Below are positions 26,201 to 32,698 of a stretch of DNA of 64,000 bases, one piece after another. The stretch comes from Candidatus Limivivens intestinipullorum. GTDB taxonomy: Bacteria > Bacillota > Clostridia > Lachnospirales > Lachnospiraceae. Where the stretch lies: positions 26,165 to 90,164 of the forward strand of contig DVIQ01000027.1 in NCBI GenBank assembly GCA_018711185.1. The letters are read 5' to 3'. Both the position numbers and the translations under genes were made by a program. Under the pieces are notes generated by a model. The model saw only the letters and a list, made by a program, of their open reading frames with translations, made no database searches and was not told where the DNA came from. Every line of letters begins with the position of its first letter. Positions within the stretch are counted from its first letter, which is position 1.

Positions 26201-26523
26201 ACGCGGTGACCCTCACCACGCTTCACGGTTCCAAGGGACTGGAATTTCCCGCGGTAATTCTCTTTGGAGCGGATAAGGGCATGATTCCCCTGGAATCTCA
26301 GAAGGAGCCTGCTTCGGCGGAGGAAGAGAGGAGGCTTTTCTATGTGGGCATGACAAGGGCCAGGGATGAGCTGATCCTGCTTTGCGCCGGTGAACCTTCT
26401 CCATTTATCGGAGACATTCCCGGGGAAACGCTGAGCCGGGAAGCTGCCCAGCGGACACCGGCACAATTTCACCAGATGGAGCTGTTCGATTTTCTGTTAC
26501 AGTTCAGCCCTGCCGAACCGTAA
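23224..26523 (+). CDS. PHP-domain/UvrD helicase fusion protein
   Basis: 1099 aa. The N-terminal domain (1-265) is a PHP phosphoesterase: DLHIHSRYS (H7, H9), H44, the PAHIWTPHFS metal site (about 158-167) and SNSDAHS (217-222). A four-Cys zinc ribbon follows (C273, C276, C289, C292). A low-complexity linker (430-500) leads to an SF1 UvrD/PcrA helicase: Walker A AGPGTGKT (522-529), DEFQDINPAQYRL, GSKGLEF and YVGMTRARDEL. The start at 23224 has AAAGGAG upstream. Probably a DNA-repair enzyme coupling unwinding to phosphoester cleavage. The last residues (FSPAEP) and the stop codon come from an inserted dispersed repeat. Confidence 0.88.
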   Translation: MYIADLHIHSRYSRATSKDGCPEVLGLWTAKKGIRLIGTGDFTHPAWREELEEKLEPAENGFYCLKEKLSRTGSASWQRMEPRFVVSGEISSIYKKDGKVRKVHNLILLPSLRDAKLLSGRLEEIGNLRSDGRPILGLDCRDLLEITMEVCPKAVFIPAHIWTPHFSMLGALSGFDSPEECFGDMAGYIHAVETGLSSDPPMNWRLSMLDKYQLVSNSDAHSPAKLGREANLLTGEFSYEGLYRAVQTGEGLEGTIEFFPEEGKYHFDGHRKCGICLSPLEAEARQGICPVCQRRLTMGVSHRVEQLADRKEGFLPARAKPYESLVPLPEVLAASMGLGTGSRRVEQLYEEMLAGLGSEFEILREVPVEEIQRKAGYLAAEGIRRLRNRQVKRIPGFDGEYGRIRLFTSDEIRNTEGQLSLFDGWMEQAAPDRETAAASEAERAPQPGSIPRRKGAVSGSVSHPESGSGAVGAEDASGTTEAKSKGGVAGSEASEPVPSKPAWNAAQLQAARTPGRVIAVQAGPGTGKTASLIARVHWLLEGRRISPASVTVVTFTRKAAAEVRERLERELGKRRGRGLTAGTFHSICLELLEKTGRKPALADDGVMRETAREAVKTAGLSMSAGDFLLRLTRYKAKGSEDALEGNFRKAADFYQKRLEERGFWDYDDLILETSRLIESGEISEELLAPFTYLLVDEFQDINPAQYRLIRNWNRGGRELFVIGDPDQAIYSFRGADADCFGRLSREWPDLTVIRLTENYRCMPKILKGAGAVIEKNPGGSRTLRANRQGESPIRLVLSTGETAAAMYAAKEISRQVGGLDMLASHEKGNRLEDREARSFGDLAVLYRTRRQGELLEKVFAQEGIPCVVAGREDYLDMPSVRGAVSFFNRALGKAEVPYGVLARQLLEKDGDSPMAAMIFDQKLEKYGAMAARTRPAKVLEAWAAEFGLDKDEGIRKLENMALLHDRMQELLDTIVLGAEGDLRRAGTKTYRADAVTLTTLHGSKGLEFPAVILFGADKGMIPLESQKEPASAEEERRLFYVGMTRARDELILLCAGEPSPFIGDIPGETLSREAAQRTPAQFHQMELFDFLLQFSPAEP

Positions 26524-26630
26524 CTGCAAAAATCCATTTGAAATCGCCTTCGGCGATGGGATTTTCGCACTCCTGAATCATGTTCTTACGGTCTGCGCAG
26601 CATGTGCGCAGACCTGGGCTGAACTGTTAC
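26496..26630 (-). repeat. Full-length dispersed element, copy 3 (inverted)
   Basis: Same element in opposite orientation, running from GTTACAGTTCAGCCC to GGGCTGAACTGTTAC. Its first 28 bases are translated as the C terminus of the PHP-UvrD protein and supply its TAA stop. Confidence 0.9.
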
Positions 26631-26709
26631 GATTTTCTGCAGTGATATGACAAAACAGGCCGGAAAGGCGCGGGCCTTGGAGACGGAAAAGGAAAGGAAC
26701 AGAGGAAGG

Positions 26710-27030
26710 ATGAAAAAGCACAGAAAACTTCAAATCCCTGTGTTTACGCTGACGGCTCTGGCAGCCATGGCTGTACTGCTTCTGTGGAGCCGGCTGCAGC
26801 CGGGGGAATTGTTTCGCAAAAATATACAGACCACCTATTACGAAACGATTTCCGCAGGGGAAGAACCGGAGCTGGACGCGGCGGATTACTTTTCAGAGGA
26901 GGAGTATGACCTGACAAAATTCTCTTTTGATGTGACGAACTGCGACACGCAGACGCCGGGCGAATATGAAATTCCTGTCTGGTATGACGGAAAAGAGACG
27001 AACTGTATTATAAAGCTCACGGTAGAATGA
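26710..27030 (+). CDS. Membrane-anchored small extracellular Ig-like domain protein
   Basis: 106 aa. One N-terminal transmembrane segment (IPVFTLTALAAMAVLLLW) follows a basic start (MKKHRKLQ), then an extracellular beta domain with YFSEEEYDLTKFSFDVTNCD and TPGEYEIPVWYDG, a pattern typical of bacterial Ig-like (DUF5011/BIG-type) folds. Function unknown. The ATG at 26710 with GAGGAAGG just upstream is preferred to the one at 26647. It follows a repeat copy, so it may have lost or changed upstream control. Confidence 0.7.
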   Translation: MKKHRKLQIPVFTLTALAAMAVLLLWSRLQPGELFRKNIQTTYYETISAGEEPELDAADYFSEEEYDLTKFSFDVTNCDTQTPGEYEIPVWYDGKETNCIIKLTVE

Positions 27031-27123
27031 AAGGCGGATTCTATTCACAAAACAATTTGGCCGTGAATCCGCGAAACAGATGTGGGAAGGAAAGAAAAAG
27101 CGAGAAAGGGACTTGGGAGAAAC

Positions 27124-27801
27124 ATGGCGGAAGGAACGAAGGCAAAGGCCCGGAAGGCATGCGGCATTTATAAACTATTTTGGATTTTTCTTTTATGGAG
27201 TATTGTGGGTGATTTTGTGGAAACTGTTTTCTGCCGGATCACCATGGGAGTCTGGATGAGCCGGAGCAGTCTGGTGCTGGGCCGCTTCAGCGTTGTGTGG
27301 GGCATCGGGGCGGTTATCCTGACGGCCAGTCTGTACAGACTGCGGTCCAGAGGGCGGTTTGCCCTGTTCCTGGGAGGGGTTCTCCTGGGGGGATTTTATG
27401 AGTACATGTGCAGCCTTATGGCGGAGCTGATTTTGGGAGTGACTTTCTGGGATTACAGCGCGCTGCCTTTGAATATCCAGGGACGGATCAATCTGCCCTA
27501 CTGTATGCTGTGGGGGCTTGTAGCCGTGATCTGGGTAGGAAAGCTGTATCCGGTATTATCCGGGCTCATTGACCGTTTTCCGCTGAGGGGCGGAAGAGTT
27601 CTGGGCGGTGTTCTGGCGGTCTTTATGCTCCTGAATATGGCGTTGTCCGCGGCGGCGCTGCTTCGCTCCGTGCAGCGCCGGAACTATGGGGAAGAGATGA
27701 CCGTAAAAAACCGGTACGAGGAGTTTCTGGATACTTATTTTCCCGATGAGCGGCTGCAGGAAATTTATCCCAAAATGAAACAGGCGGGGGTGGTGAAATG
27801 A
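27124..27801 (+). CDS. Polytopic membrane protein, CmpB-like ABC permease family
   Basis: 225 aa with about five to six transmembrane helices. The N-terminal WIFLLWSIVGDFVETVFCRI and GVWMSRSSLVLGRFSVVWGIG match the pattern of PF06541-type putative ABC transporter permeases (CmpB family) common in Clostridia. The start at 27124 is preferred for GGGAG seven bases upstream. Its TGA overlaps the ATG of the sugar kinase gene, so the two are translationally coupled, although no functional link is known. Confidence 0.72.
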   Translation: MAEGTKAKARKACGIYKLFWIFLLWSIVGDFVETVFCRITMGVWMSRSSLVLGRFSVVWGIGAVILTASLYRLRSRGRFALFLGGVLLGGFYEYMCSLMAELILGVTFWDYSALPLNIQGRINLPYCMLWGLVAVIWVGKLYPVLSGLIDRFPLRGGRVLGGVLAVFMLLNMALSAAALLRSVQRRNYGEEMTVKNRYEEFLDTYFPDERLQEIYPKMKQAGVVK

Positions 27802-28703
27802 TTTATACGGTAACTTTTAATCCGTCGCTGGATTATGTGATAACAACAGAAGATTTCGCGCTGGGAAAGACAAACCGGGCAAAGAATGAGCAGATATTTC
27901 CGGGCGGGAAGGGAATCAATGTTTCTATTGTCCTGAAAAACCTGGGAGTGGAGAGCACGGCAATCGGGTTTACAGCCGGATTTACAGGGGAAGAGATTCA
28001 GAGACGCCTGAAGGCGATGGGCCTGCGGACGGATTTCCTTCCGGTAAGGGAGGGAATGTCCAGAATCAATGTAAAGCTGAAGTCTATTGAGGGGACGGAG
28101 CTGAATGGAATCGGTCCCCGGATTTCCAGGGAAGAGACGCGGATGCTTTTCGAGCGTCTGGATCGGCTTCAGAAAGGAGACTTTCTGGTGCTGGCCGGAA
28201 GCGTTCCGGCCGGACTGCCGGATACCATTTACGGAGAGATCTGCGGCAGAATGGCCCCCAAAGGCGTGGAGCTTGTTGTGGATGCCGCGGGAGAGCTGCT
28301 AAAGCAGGTTCTGCCTTACCGTCCGTTTCTTATCAAGCCAAATTGCCAGGAGCTGGGAGAACTGTTTGGCGCGGAGATTCAAGGGAAGGCGCAGGCCGCG
28401 TCCCGGGCCGGACGGCTCGTGGAAATGGGCGCGAAAAATGTGCTGGTATCTATGGCCGGGCAGGGGGCGGTTTTTGCCGCTGAAAATGGAACGGTCTGTG
28501 AGCTGGACGCGCCGAAAGGTACGCTGGTGAACGGAGTGGGCGCGGGAGATTCCATGGTGGCGGGCTTCCTGAAGGGCTGGATGGAGACGCGCGACTATGA
28601 CACTGCCTTTAAAATGGGCGTTGCGGCGGGAAGCGCCTGCGCGTTTTCGGAGTTTTTGGCGGACGCGGAAAAAACGGAAAAACTTTTTCGAGAAATTACT
28701 TGA
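27798..28703 (+). CDS. 1-phosphofructokinase family sugar kinase (PfkB)
   Basis: 301 aa ribokinase-fold kinase. The N-terminal TVTFNPSLDYVI and the substrate motif FPGGKGINVSIVL are typical of FruK/LacC. The anion-hole motif GVGAGDSMVAGF with the catalytic Asp is in the last quarter. It converts fructose-1-phosphate or tagatose-6-phosphate to the bisphosphate in the cytoplasm. No PTS fructose permease or DeoR regulator is adjacent, so the substrate is uncertain. The start overlaps the preceding membrane-protein gene. Confidence 0.88.
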   Translation: MIYTVTFNPSLDYVITTEDFALGKTNRAKNEQIFPGGKGINVSIVLKNLGVESTAIGFTAGFTGEEIQRRLKAMGLRTDFLPVREGMSRINVKLKSIEGTELNGIGPRISREETRMLFERLDRLQKGDFLVLAGSVPAGLPDTIYGEICGRMAPKGVELVVDAAGELLKQVLPYRPFLIKPNCQELGELFGAEIQGKAQAASRAGRLVEMGAKNVLVSMAGQGAVFAAENGTVCELDAPKGTLVNGVGAGDSMVAGFLKGWMETRDYDTAFKMGVAAGSACAFSEFLADAEKTEKLFREIT

Positions 28704-28728
28704 CCTGTCGTAGTAATTATGGTAGAGT
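28700..28728 (+). promoter_or_regulatory. Promoter of the padR operon
   Basis: TTGACC, 17 bases, TAGAGT, starting at the stop codon of the kinase gene. The whole spacer and -10 lie within an inverted repeat. Confidence 0.5.
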
Positions 28729-28744
28729 GAAATTACTACGACAG
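28705..28744 (+). promoter_or_regulatory. 14-bp inverted-repeat operator, probably for PadR
   Basis: CTGTCGTAGTAATT and AATTACTACGACAG are perfect inverted repeats separated by 12 bases. Their size, symmetry and position over the promoter of a padR gene suggest autorepression by the PadR-family protein. Confidence 0.65.
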
Positions 28745-28842
28745 ATGAAGTAAGTTGGTGTGTTCGCCGCTGCCGGAGCGCGTGTGGACAGGGAAGGGCC
28801 GCACAGAGCGCGCCGCCGGGACGGTGAAAGGAGGAGAGCATA

Positions 28843-29166
28843 TTGATCAGCAGTGATGTAATCCGCGGTTATCACGACACAATGATCCTGTGTCTGCTGT
28901 TGGATATGCCGTCCTATGGATATGAGATTTCCAGAAAGATTCGAGAGCTGTCGTCAGAAAAGTATATTATTAAAGAGACAACCCTGTATTCTGCCTTTAA
29001 CCGCCTGGAAAAAAACGGCTATGTGGAATCCTTTTACGGAGAAGAGACAAACGGAAAACGGCGCACTTATTATAATATCACCCCGGCAGGCCGGGCCTAT
29101 TACGCGGAGAAGTGCAGGGAATGGGAGCTTACGAAATCGGTGATTGAAAAATTTATCCGTAAATAG
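28843..29166 (+). CDS. PadR-family transcriptional regulator
   Basis: 107 aa winged-helix repressor. It shows GYHDTMILCLLLDMPSYGYEIS, KETTLYSAFNRLEKNGYVES and GKRRTYYNITPAGRAYY, the classical PadR recognition helix and wing. The TTG start at 28843 has AAAGGAGGAG about eight bases upstream. It controls its own operon, probably through the inverted repeat at 28705, and the following membrane protein with a HAAS-type prefix is its usual partner. The ligand is unknown. Confidence 0.92.
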   Translation: MISSDVIRGYHDTMILCLLLDMPSYGYEISRKIRELSSEKYIIKETTLYSAFNRLEKNGYVESFYGEETNGKRRTYYNITPAGRAYYAEKCREWELTKSVIEKFIRK

Positions 29167-29176
29167 GAGGGCTGTT

Positions 29177-30121
29177 ATGGAAACGATTCGAGTGTATCTT
29201 GACACGATGTTCCGGAGTCTGCCGGATACTTCCGAGGTGCGCAGGGCAAAAGAAGAGCTCCTTGCCATGATGGAGGATAAGTACACGGAGCTGCGCTCCG
29301 AAGGAAAAAGTGAAAATGAGGCCATCGGCCAGGTGATTGCCGAGTTTGGGAACGCGGAGGAATTGATCCGGGAGCTGGAACTGGACAGCCAGGCTTCCGG
29401 CAGAGCGGACGCGCGGAGTGAAAGCCGCGGCTACGACGGGCCGGGAGCGCGGAATGAAAGCCGTGATTACGACGGGCCGGGAGCGCGGAATGAAAGCCGT
29501 GATTACGATGGGTCGGGAGCAGAGAATGAAAGCGGCGCTTATGACGGGCCGGGAGCGCAAAACGAAAGCCGCGGATTCAGTCAGACGGAAACACGGGAAC
29601 CCGACCGGGAGGCGGAGAATGGACTCTGGCTGTCCATGGAGGATGTGCGGGATTATCTGATGGCCTTTTCCTCTAATAACCGCTTGATTGCGATTGGCGT
29701 TATGCTTTTGATCTGGTCTCCAGCTTTTTCGATCATGGTGGAGGGTTTTCCTTTTCTGGAATTTCCGGGACTGACTGTGCTGTTGCTGTTCGTGGCGGCC
29801 GGTGTGGTTTTATGTATTCTGGCCGGGACAAAGCGGCCGGAGCTTACGGAGCTTCAGAACGCGCGCATTTACCTGGATGTAGATACGGAAGTTTACGTTC
29901 GTCAGGGCCTGGAACAGAATAAGTCTGTCATGCCTATGCAGATCGCGGCCGGCGTGGCGCTGTGCATTTTAAGCTGCATCCCGTCCGTGGCCTCAGAAAG
30001 CCTGTTCGGAAACGACATTGGCGCGGGGCTTATGCTGTTTATGGTGGGAGTTGGCGTGTGTCTCTTTATTCTGGCCGGGACGGAAAGGCAGAAATATCAA
30101 ATCCTTTTAAACGAACAGTAA
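29177..30121 (+). CDS. HAAS/permease-prefix domain membrane protein with 12-residue tandem repeat
   Basis: 314 aa. The N-terminal 75 residues (YLDTMFRSLPDTSEVRRAKE to EFGNAEELIREL) form the helical HAAS/permease-prefix domain usually encoded next to PadR regulators. A central repeat, four copies of ESRxYDGPGARN, is followed by four C-terminal transmembrane segments. The RBS is AGGAGG. The linker repeat probably joins a cytoplasmic sensor domain to the membrane part, and its length could vary. Function is likely membrane homeostasis or stress response under PadR control. Confidence 0.8.
   Translation: METIRVYLDTMFRSLPDTSEVRRAKEELLAMMEDKYTELRSEGKSENEAIGQVIAEFGNAEELIRELELDSQASGRADARSESRGYDGPGARNESRDYDGPGARNESRDYDGSGAENESGAYDGPGAQNESRGFSQTETREPDREAENGLWLSMEDVRDYLMAFSSNNRLIAIGVMLLIWSPAFSIMVEGFPFLEFPGLTVLLLFVAAGVVLCILAGTKRPELTELQNARIYLDVDTEVYVRQGLEQNKSVMPMQIAAGVALCILSCIPSVASESLFGNDIGAGLMLFMVGVGVCLFILAGTERQKYQILLNEQ
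29420..29563 (+). repeat. 36-bp coding minisatellite, four copies
   Basis: Four tandem 36-bp units beginning GAAAGCCGC or similar, encoding E-S-R/G-x-Y-D-G-P/S-G-A-x-N, with a fifth partial copy from 29564. Units 1-3 differ by only a few bases. Confidence 0.9.
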
Positions 30122-30148
30122 AGGACCCGCATGTTTCGGGAAAAAGTG

Positions 30149-30283
30149 GCAACCGTTCAGCCCAGGTCTGCGCACATGCTGCGCAGATCGTAAGAACGTG
30201 ATTCAGGAGTGCGAAAGTCCCATCGCCGAAGGCGATTTCAAATGGATTTTCGCAGTTACGGTTCAGCAAGGCTGAATCGTAAC
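30149..30283 (+). repeat. Full-length dispersed element, copy 4
   Basis: GCAACCGTTCAGCCC to AAGGCTGAATCGTAAC with both internal hairpins intact, 28 bases after the HAAS gene stop. Confidence 0.9.
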
Positions 30284-30339
30284 AAAAAGTGTACAATGGT
30301 GGTAAAAGGAAGAAAAACAAACAGGATCGGAGGCAGAAT

Positions 30340-31101
30340 ATGAACGCGAAAAAGCTGCTGGCAATCGGCAACAGTTTTTCCCAGGACGCCACACACTACC
30401 TTCATCAGATCGCCGCGGCGGATCAGATGGACTTAAAAGTAGGAAACCTCTATATCGGGGGCTGCAGCCTGGAGCGCCACTGGGAGAATATCCAGAACGA
30501 GGCGGAAGAGTATTTATATGAAGAGAACGGAACTTCAACGGAAACGTATGTGTCGATTCAGAAGGCGCTGGATATGGACGACTGGGATTACATCGTGACT
30601 CAGCAGGCAAGCCACGACAGCGGACTTATGGAGACGTATCATCCCTATCTTGAGAAACTGGCGGATTATATTCGGAAAAAAGCTCCCCAGGCGGAGCTTC
30701 TTCTGCAGGAGACCTGGGCTTACGAGACGGACAGTCTGCACCCGGAATTTGTCCGCTATCACCAGGACCAGCAGGAAATGTATGAGAAGCTGGCTCAGGC
30801 CTATCGGGAAGCGGCGAAGACCATCGGGGTACGGCTGATTCCCTGCGGAGATGTGATTCAAAATCTGCGGAAAAGAGAGCCTTTCCTGTACGGACACGGC
30901 GGGATGTCCATCTGCCGGGATGGATTTCACATGAATGTGATTTACGGCAGGTATCTGCTGGCCGCCGTATGGTATAAAAATTTGACCGGAAGAAAGATTT
31001 GTGAAAATACCTATGTACCTCATACCAGCCTTGCGCCTAACGCGGTCTGCGATGAGAGGGTCCTCCGGATTATTAAGGAGACTGTGGACAAGGAAGTATA
31101 A
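30340..31101 (+). CDS. DUF4886 family SGNH-like hydrolase
   Basis: 253 aa. The N-terminal AIGNSFSQDATHYL carries the nucleophile-like Ser12 block, followed by the Gly-containing GGCSLERHW, the Asp/Gln block VTQQASHDSG and a C-terminal DGFHMNVIYGRYLLA with the Asp-x-x-His of SGNH hydrolases. There is no signal peptide, so it is cytoplasmic. Family members are thought to be carbohydrate-ester or related hydrolases; the substrate is unknown. The start at 30340 has GGAGG six bases upstream. It is followed by a strong terminator. Confidence 0.82.
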   Translation: MNAKKLLAIGNSFSQDATHYLHQIAAADQMDLKVGNLYIGGCSLERHWENIQNEAEEYLYEENGTSTETYVSIQKALDMDDWDYIVTQQASHDSGLMETYHPYLEKLADYIRKKAPQAELLLQETWAYETDSLHPEFVRYHQDQQEMYEKLAQAYREAAKTIGVRLIPCGDVIQNLRKREPFLYGHGGMSICRDGFHMNVIYGRYLLAAVWYKNLTGRKICENTYVPHTSLAPNAVCDERVLRIIKETVDKEV

Positions 31102-31133
31102 GCGGTGAGGCGGACCGAGAATATCCGCTGGAC

Positions 31134-31180
31134 ATGGAGATTCGAAAGCTTGAAAAGTTTTCGGATCTCCATATTTTTTT
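31134..31180 (+). terminator. Terminator after the DUF4886 gene
   Basis: ATGGAGATTCGAAA pairs with TTTTCGGATCTCCAT across a 10-base loop, followed by ATTTTTTT. Confidence 0.85.
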
Positions 31181-31267
31181 GAAAAAACCTGCTTTTTTTC
31201 CGGCCTGGATCGTTATACTTTATAGAAAACGGTCAAGGCCGTTTGCCTACAGAGCGGAGACTTGCGC

Positions 31268-31732
31268 ATGAAAAAAGAGATGGAAGAGATCATCCGTGAA
31301 AACTATGGTGATATTTATAAATACTGCTTCCGGCATCTGAACCGGAAAGGGGAGGCGGAGGATATGACCCAGGAAGTATTTCTGCGGTTTCTGACGCATA
31401 GGGAGCAGTACCGGGAATACGGGAAAATCAAAAATTATCTGTACGTCATCGCCGGCAACGCGGTAAAGGATTACTGGAAAAAGCACAGAGAGCAGCCGGG
31501 CAGGGCGGAAGAAGAGGATGAAAAAAGCGGGGATATGGATGAAGTATTAGAGCGAGTTCGGGTCCGCGCTGCCCTGGACGCTTTGGAGGAGCAGGAGAGG
31601 GAGATGATTATCCTGCGGTATTATCAGGAACTGCGTATCCGTGATATTGGGCGGATTATGGACATGCCGCCCTCCACGGTGCGCCTGCGGCTGAAGAAGG
31701 CGGAAAGCAAGCTGAGAGAACAGCTTGCGTGA
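31268..31732 (+). CDS. ECF-type RNA polymerase sigma factor
   Basis: 154 aa. Region 2 is readable as YGDIYKYCFRHLNRKGEAED and MTQEVFLRFLTH, and region 4 as LEEQEREMIILRYYQELRIRD with the recognition helix PPSTVRLRLKKAESKL. The start at 31268 has GGAG eight bases upstream. It lies upstream of a membrane protein and an ABC transporter; in Lachnospiraceae such sigma factors usually control the adjacent exporter. No anti-sigma gene of a known family is adjacent; the 255-aa membrane protein could serve that role. Confidence 0.88.
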   Translation: MKKEMEEIIRENYGDIYKYCFRHLNRKGEAEDMTQEVFLRFLTHREQYREYGKIKNYLYVIAGNAVKDYWKKHREQPGRAEEEDEKSGDMDEVLERVRVRAALDALEEQEREMIILRYYQELRIRDIGRIMDMPPSTVRLRLKKAESKLREQLA

Positions 31733-31762
31733 TTTCCGCAAAATCGCGCGGACCGACGGAAG

Positions 31763-31908
31763 GAAAGCCGGATGGTCAAGAAACGGCGGGCCGGCGAAAA
31801 GAAAGCTGGGCTGTTAAATGAGAGGCAGATCGACAAAAGAAAAGCCGGGCAGTCAAGAAACGGCGGACTGATCAAAGAAATGCCGGACGGTCAATGAGAG
31901 ACGGACCA
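31763..31908 (+). repeat. Non-coding 38-bp degenerate tandem repeat, about four copies
   Basis: Units at 31763, 31801, 31839 and 31877 each begin GAAAG or GAAA(A/T)GCCGG and keep an exact 38-base period. The shared core is (A)GCCGG-N2-GTCAAGAAACGGCGG. It fills the gap between the sigma factor and the membrane protein, and the period is not a multiple of three. Confidence 0.8.
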
Positions 31909-31930
31909 TGCGCAGGAAAGGAGACGGACA

Positions 31931-32698
31931 ATGAGACAAAGAAAACTGAAAAAAGAACTGGCGGGTTACACGGTGCCGGATTTTGGTCCGGAAGGGCTGG
32001 AAAATACCCTGGAAGCGGTGCAAAACGTCCTGCATCCGGAGCGGGAGCGGATGGCAAAGGGACAGTTTTTTCTGGACCAGCTGCGTTTTATCCGAATGGG
32101 AACCTGGGCGAGAAAGGCAGGCGTCGCGTTTTTGATGATCTGGTGTTTGTTCTTTGGAAGAACGCGGACAGAGGGCACTGCCCTGACACTGTTTTCTATG
32201 ACGGCGATTTTCCTGTGCCTGTCCGGCGCGTGGGAGCTTGGCGGACTTCTTCGACCGGGGCTTTTGGAGCTCCAGATGACGGCAAGAAATTCTCTGGACA
32301 GAATTTTGCTGGCGCGCCTTGTGTTATTCGGCGTGTTTGACGGGATGGTTCTTGTGGGAATCGCCCTGGCGGGATCGGCCTTTGGCTGCGGAAAAAGCTG
32401 GCAGCTTCTCTTGTACAGTGCGGCTCCGTATCTGGCGGCAGCGGGGGGCTTTCTTACGATTCTGAACCGCGGCAGGGAGGAAAATGCCTTCCTGGGATGC
32501 GCGGCATGGAGCTGTTTCCTGTGCGGGGCGCTGTACTGCCTGACCATATCAGGATGGAAACTTTACGCAGAAAGCGCGGGGCCTGTTTGGCTGGGGGCTG
32601 GGCTTGCAGGGGTTGCCGCGACGGTTTGGAAGTCCGCGGAATTATTGAAAAAAGCAGGAGGAAATCGAAATGAGATTAACATTGGAGCATCTGTCTAA
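31931..32698 (+). CDS. Six-helix membrane protein of a sigma-factor/ABC operon
   Basis: 255 aa. A soluble N-terminal 55 residues (KKELAGYTVPDFGPEGLENT) precede about six hydrophobic segments, including ALTLFSMTAIFLCLSGAW and LVLFGVFDGMVLVGIALAG. No family is recognised with confidence. It has AAAGGAG seven bases upstream, and its 3' end overlaps the ABC ATPase gene, so the products probably assemble or act together. Candidate roles are a transporter subunit or a membrane anti-sigma factor for the ECF sigma upstream. Confidence 0.7.
   Translation: MRQRKLKKELAGYTVPDFGPEGLENTLEAVQNVLHPERERMAKGQFFLDQLRFIRMGTWARKAGVAFLMIWCLFFGRTRTEGTALTLFSMTAIFLCLSGAWELGGLLRPGLLELQMTARNSLDRILLARLVLFGVFDGMVLVGIALAGSAFGCGKSWQLLLYSAAPYLAAAGGFLTILNRGREENAFLGCAAWSCFLCGALYCLTISGWKLYAESAGPVWLGAGLAGVAATVWKSAELLKKAGGNRNEINIGASV

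Noticed and set aside
27034..27076. Terminator after the Ig-like small protein
   Set aside because: GCGGATTC/GAATCCGC pair across a 25-base loop with no T-run, so termination is doubtful.
15783..30283. CRISPR array
   Set aside because: The repeats are long, widely spaced, occur in both orientations and are separated by whole genes; no cas genes are present. The Cas4-like domain belongs to a helicase fusion.
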